Notes under the pieces: model-generated
What the model was told of the DNA's origin: nothing
Seen by the model: only the letters and a program-made list of their open reading frames with translations
Database searches by the model: none
Shown: positions 62,465 through 64,000 of the stretch, one piece after another
How the letters are laid out: each line of letters opens with the position of its first letter
How positions within the stretch are numbered: the stretch's first letter is position 1
From: Ornithinibacillus caprae
GTDB taxonomy: Bacteria > Bacillota > Bacilli > Bacillales > Amphibacillaceae
Reading direction: 5' to 3'
Length of the DNA: 64,000 bases
NCBI RefSeq assembly: GCF_009728145.1
Contig: NZ_WOCA01000019.1
Coordinates: 20,669-84,668 of the forward strand
Program-made: the position numbers and the translations under genes

Positions 62465-63025
62465 TTACTGATCAATTTTATACGTTTCAATATGATTATG
62501 CTTATCAAGTTTAGCATACTTCGAACGCCCTAAGTATAGTGGGATCTCTAATTGTTCAAAGTTAGGTAATCCATTTTCCAAAAAACATTTCTCATCCCGA
62601 TAACATTGAACAATTTCTCCAACAAACCAATCGTGATCCCCATATGAATTGACATCAATCGTTCTGCATTCATATGCAACATAAGCATCATCTAATATTG
62701 GCGCATTAATCTCAATCCCGTTTTCAAAGTTCATATTCCCGTGGGCAAATTTATCAAAATTTTCTCCACTAAGAACTCCAACCTCTTGTATAAGTTTCGC
62801 TTTTTCATATGGCAAGAAATTAATTGCAAAACAGCCTGCATTTTTGACTAGTTCATATGTATAACGTTGTCTTCCTATTGCTACTCCATATATTGGCGGA
62901 TTATATGAAATGTAAGAATGCCATCCTGCGGCCATGATATTATGTTCATTCTCATACGTTGCTGTTACTATTGCAACCATTCCTGGATAACTATGCATTA
63001 CTGTTTTTTCTGTTGGTTTCCTCAT
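62465..63025 (-). CDS. Flavin reductase-like FMN-binding protein
   Basis: A 186-residue split-barrel FMN-binding protein (VAIVTATYENEHNIMAAGWH, GVAIGRQRYTYELVKNAGCF, AINFLP). Related proteins reduce FMN for two-component monooxygenases. A two-component partner exists in the window (LLM enzyme, 47582) but not beside it. GGGGACG precedes the ATG. It lies 96 bp upstream of the sulfite-oxidase-like gene on the same strand. Confidence 0.85.
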   Translation of the reverse strand: MRKPTEKTVMHSYPGMVAIVTATYENEHNIMAAGWHSYISYNPPIYGVAIGRQRYTYELVKNAGCFAINFLPYEKAKLIQEVGVLSGENFDKFAHGNMNFENGIEINAPILDDAYVAYECRTIDVNSYGDHDWFVGEIVQCYRDEKCFLENGLPNFEQLEIPLYLGRSKYAKLDKHNHIETYKIDQ

Positions 63026-63124
63026 AAAATCAACGTCCCCTAACTTAACTATTTCGCTTAAATCGTACCATTTTATACAAGAATAGAAAAGGGGCTATCG
63101 TTTGGCCCTATCCATTGATACTCG

Positions 63125-63484
63125 TTATCCTAATAACCCTTTGTAATTTTCTCGATAATTCCATAGTAATGTTCCTTCCAATATCACTAATACAATTGCC
63201 AATATTAGTAATGATGGGTCTACAAATATATGGAATGCAAAAATATTAACAACTATGCTAGCTAATATTAGTAAAACTAGCGGAACAAATCGGCGTATCA
63301 ATAATAATATTCCACAAATAATTTCAACTCCTTTTTCCATTGCAAGTAAATATCCCGTTCCAAGAAATTCCATTGCTTCTGAACTCGTTGGGAATATTGG
63401 ATCATAACCGAATAAAACCAAGTATCCATTTATTCCTGCTCCAAGAAAAATAATTCCTAGTACAATTTCAAAGATTCTTACCAT
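63125..63484 (-). CDS. DoxX-like membrane protein
   Basis: A 119-residue protein with four membrane helices (about 4-24, 43-63, 65-88, 90-110) in the DoxX-like arrangement (MVRIFEIVLGIIFLGAGING). AGGAG nine bases before ATG 63484 gives this start; another ATG at 63490 is too close. Role unknown. Confidence 0.75.
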   Translation of the reverse strand: MVRIFEIVLGIIFLGAGINGYLVLFGYDPIFPTSSEAMEFLGTGYLLAMEKGVEIICGILLLIRRFVPLVLLILASIVVNIFAFHIFVDPSLLILAIVLVILEGTLLWNYRENYKGLLG

Positions 63485-63582
63485 GTTCATCCTCTCCTTT
63501 TTGAACCATCTTTTATATTTAAGATATCATATTTCCTGTTAAATGATTCTAAATATTATCATTTTTATGTAAAATATTTCTA

Positions 63583-63621
63583 AAAAAAGCCATGATACGA
63601 ATTAATCGTATCATGGCTTTT
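63583..63621 (-). terminator. rRNA operon terminator
   Basis: AAAAAGCCATGATACGA pairs with TCGTATCATGGCTTTT; immediately downstream of the 5S rRNA on the minus strand. Confidence 0.9.
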
Positions 63622-63627
63622 ATCTTT

Positions 63628-63744
63628 GCCTGGCGGCGTCCTACTCTCACAGGGGCAAAGCCCCAACTACCATCGGCGCAAAGAAGCTTAACTTCTGTGT
63701 TCGGCATGGGAACAGGTGTGACTTTCTCGCTATCGCTACCAGGC
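63628..63744 (-). rRNA. rrf: 5S ribosomal RNA
   Basis: On the minus strand GCCTGGTAGCGATAGCGAGA through CATGCCGAACACAGAAGTTA to GAGTAGGACGCCGCCAGGC: 117 nt, canonical firmicute 5S. Spacer to 23S (63745-63876) contains no tRNA gene. Confidence 0.96.
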
Positions 63745-63876
63745 CTACAGGATGTAGGTCGTTCGGTGTTGTTCACAGGACGTGAACGGTTTTAACCGAA
63801 CCTCCTTGAACGCTTTACAATGAGGGTTTATACCCTAAAAACTAAATAAGAGGTAAACAACGAATCAAAAATGTGT

Positions 63877-64000
63877 TAGTTAAGTCCTCGATCGATTAGT
63901 ATCCGTCAGCTCCACGTGTCACCACGCTTCCACCTCGGACCTATCAACCTCATAGTCTCTGAGGGATCTTACTCACTCGAAGTGATGGGAAGTCTCATCT
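63877..64000 (-). rRNA. rrl: 23S ribosomal RNA, 3' end (continues beyond window)
   Basis: On the minus strand AAGTGATGGG-like helix, GATAGGTCCGAGGTGGAAGC, GTGGAGCTGACGGATACTAA and TCGAGGACTTAACT, the highly conserved 3' terminus of 23S rRNA. The exact end (about 63877) is estimated. Confidence 0.95.

Noticed and set aside
63745..63876. tRNA gene in the 23S-5S spacer
   Set aside because: No cloverleaf or T-arm sequence could be found in the 132-bp spacer.

Overview
The window is low-GC Firmicutes DNA, most likely from a Bacillaceae spore former of the Oceanobacillus/Virgibacillus/Ornithinibacillus kind. The evidence is spore genes (a spoVA-type operon, a ger receptor operon), many homologues recognisable by their Bacillus subtilis names (ysfB-glcD-glcF, ywpF, nfrA, yogA, yfhC/yfiY, yumB, yndG-yndH-yndJ, yhcV), strong AGGAGG ribosome binding sites, and gram-positive regulatory RNAs. 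The genus cannot be fixed from this sequence alone.

Layout. 1-9.1 kb: end of an unknown gene, a membrane-anchored HtrA-like protease, a PAS-GGDEF-EAL protein, a KtrB/KtrD potassium channel subunit, and a glycolate oxidation locus (CdaR-type regulator, glcD, glcF). 9.1-11.4 kb: ywpF, a small membrane protein, a lipoprotein gene broken by an in-frame TGA, and nfrA. 11.5-15.3 kb: a seven-gene spoVA operon (DUF1657, YhcN-like lipoprotein, spoVAC, spoVAD, spoVAEb, DUF1657, DUF421-DUF1657 fusion) with the gene order described for the spoVA-2mob heat-resistance operon. 15.4-19.4 kb: a gerA/gerB/gerC receptor operon ending in a two-helix small gene resembling receptor D subunits. From 19.4 kb nearly all genes are on the minus strand, co-directional with the rRNA operon at the right edge. 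19.4-27.5 kb: yogA-like reductase, ArsA/GET3-like ATPase, a small protein ending in Cys-Cys, cstA, a YhfA-like transporter, small unknowns, and thiT under a TPP riboswitch. 27.9-40.2 kb: oligoendopeptidase F, yceI, a Fur-box-controlled siderophore uptake operon with a fused double permease, VanW protein, YumB-type NADH dehydrogenase, VWA lipoprotein and SpoIID/LytB protein. 40.2-45.4 kb: uracil permease with a PyrR-type attenuator, a divergent topoisomerase III, and a manganese catalase. 45.5-46.5 kb: a truncated AHSA1/SRPBCC gene abutting a 52-bp tandem repeat array (15 full units plus a partial one). 46.6-48.8 kb: an ATP-grasp enzyme and an LLM flavin monooxygenase under a SAM-I riboswitch. 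48.9-57 kb: a PBP4a-type carboxypeptidase, yndG-yndH-yndJ, and an ABC-F antibiotic resistance ATPase with a structured attenuating leader. 57-63.5 kb: chemoreceptor under a c-di-GMP-I riboswitch, subtilisin-like protease, CBS protein, sulfite-oxidase-like enzyme, flavin reductase and DoxX-like protein. 63.6-64 kb: 5S rRNA and the 3' end of 23S rRNA.

The most notable signals are (i) a dispersed, roughly 90-bp, two-hairpin repeat present in six intergenic places with compensatory base changes in the stems, (ii) the 52-bp tandem array next to a truncated gene, (iii) the chromosomal spoVA-2mob-like plus ger block, (iv) the SAM-controlled LLM/ATP-grasp pair, (v) the cstA/Cys-Cys protein/ArsA-like/YogA-like cluster, and (vi) an unusual density of RNA-based regulation (TPP, SAM-I, c-di-GMP-I, PyrR and ABC-F leaders in one window). 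All family calls were made by eye; no database search was run.
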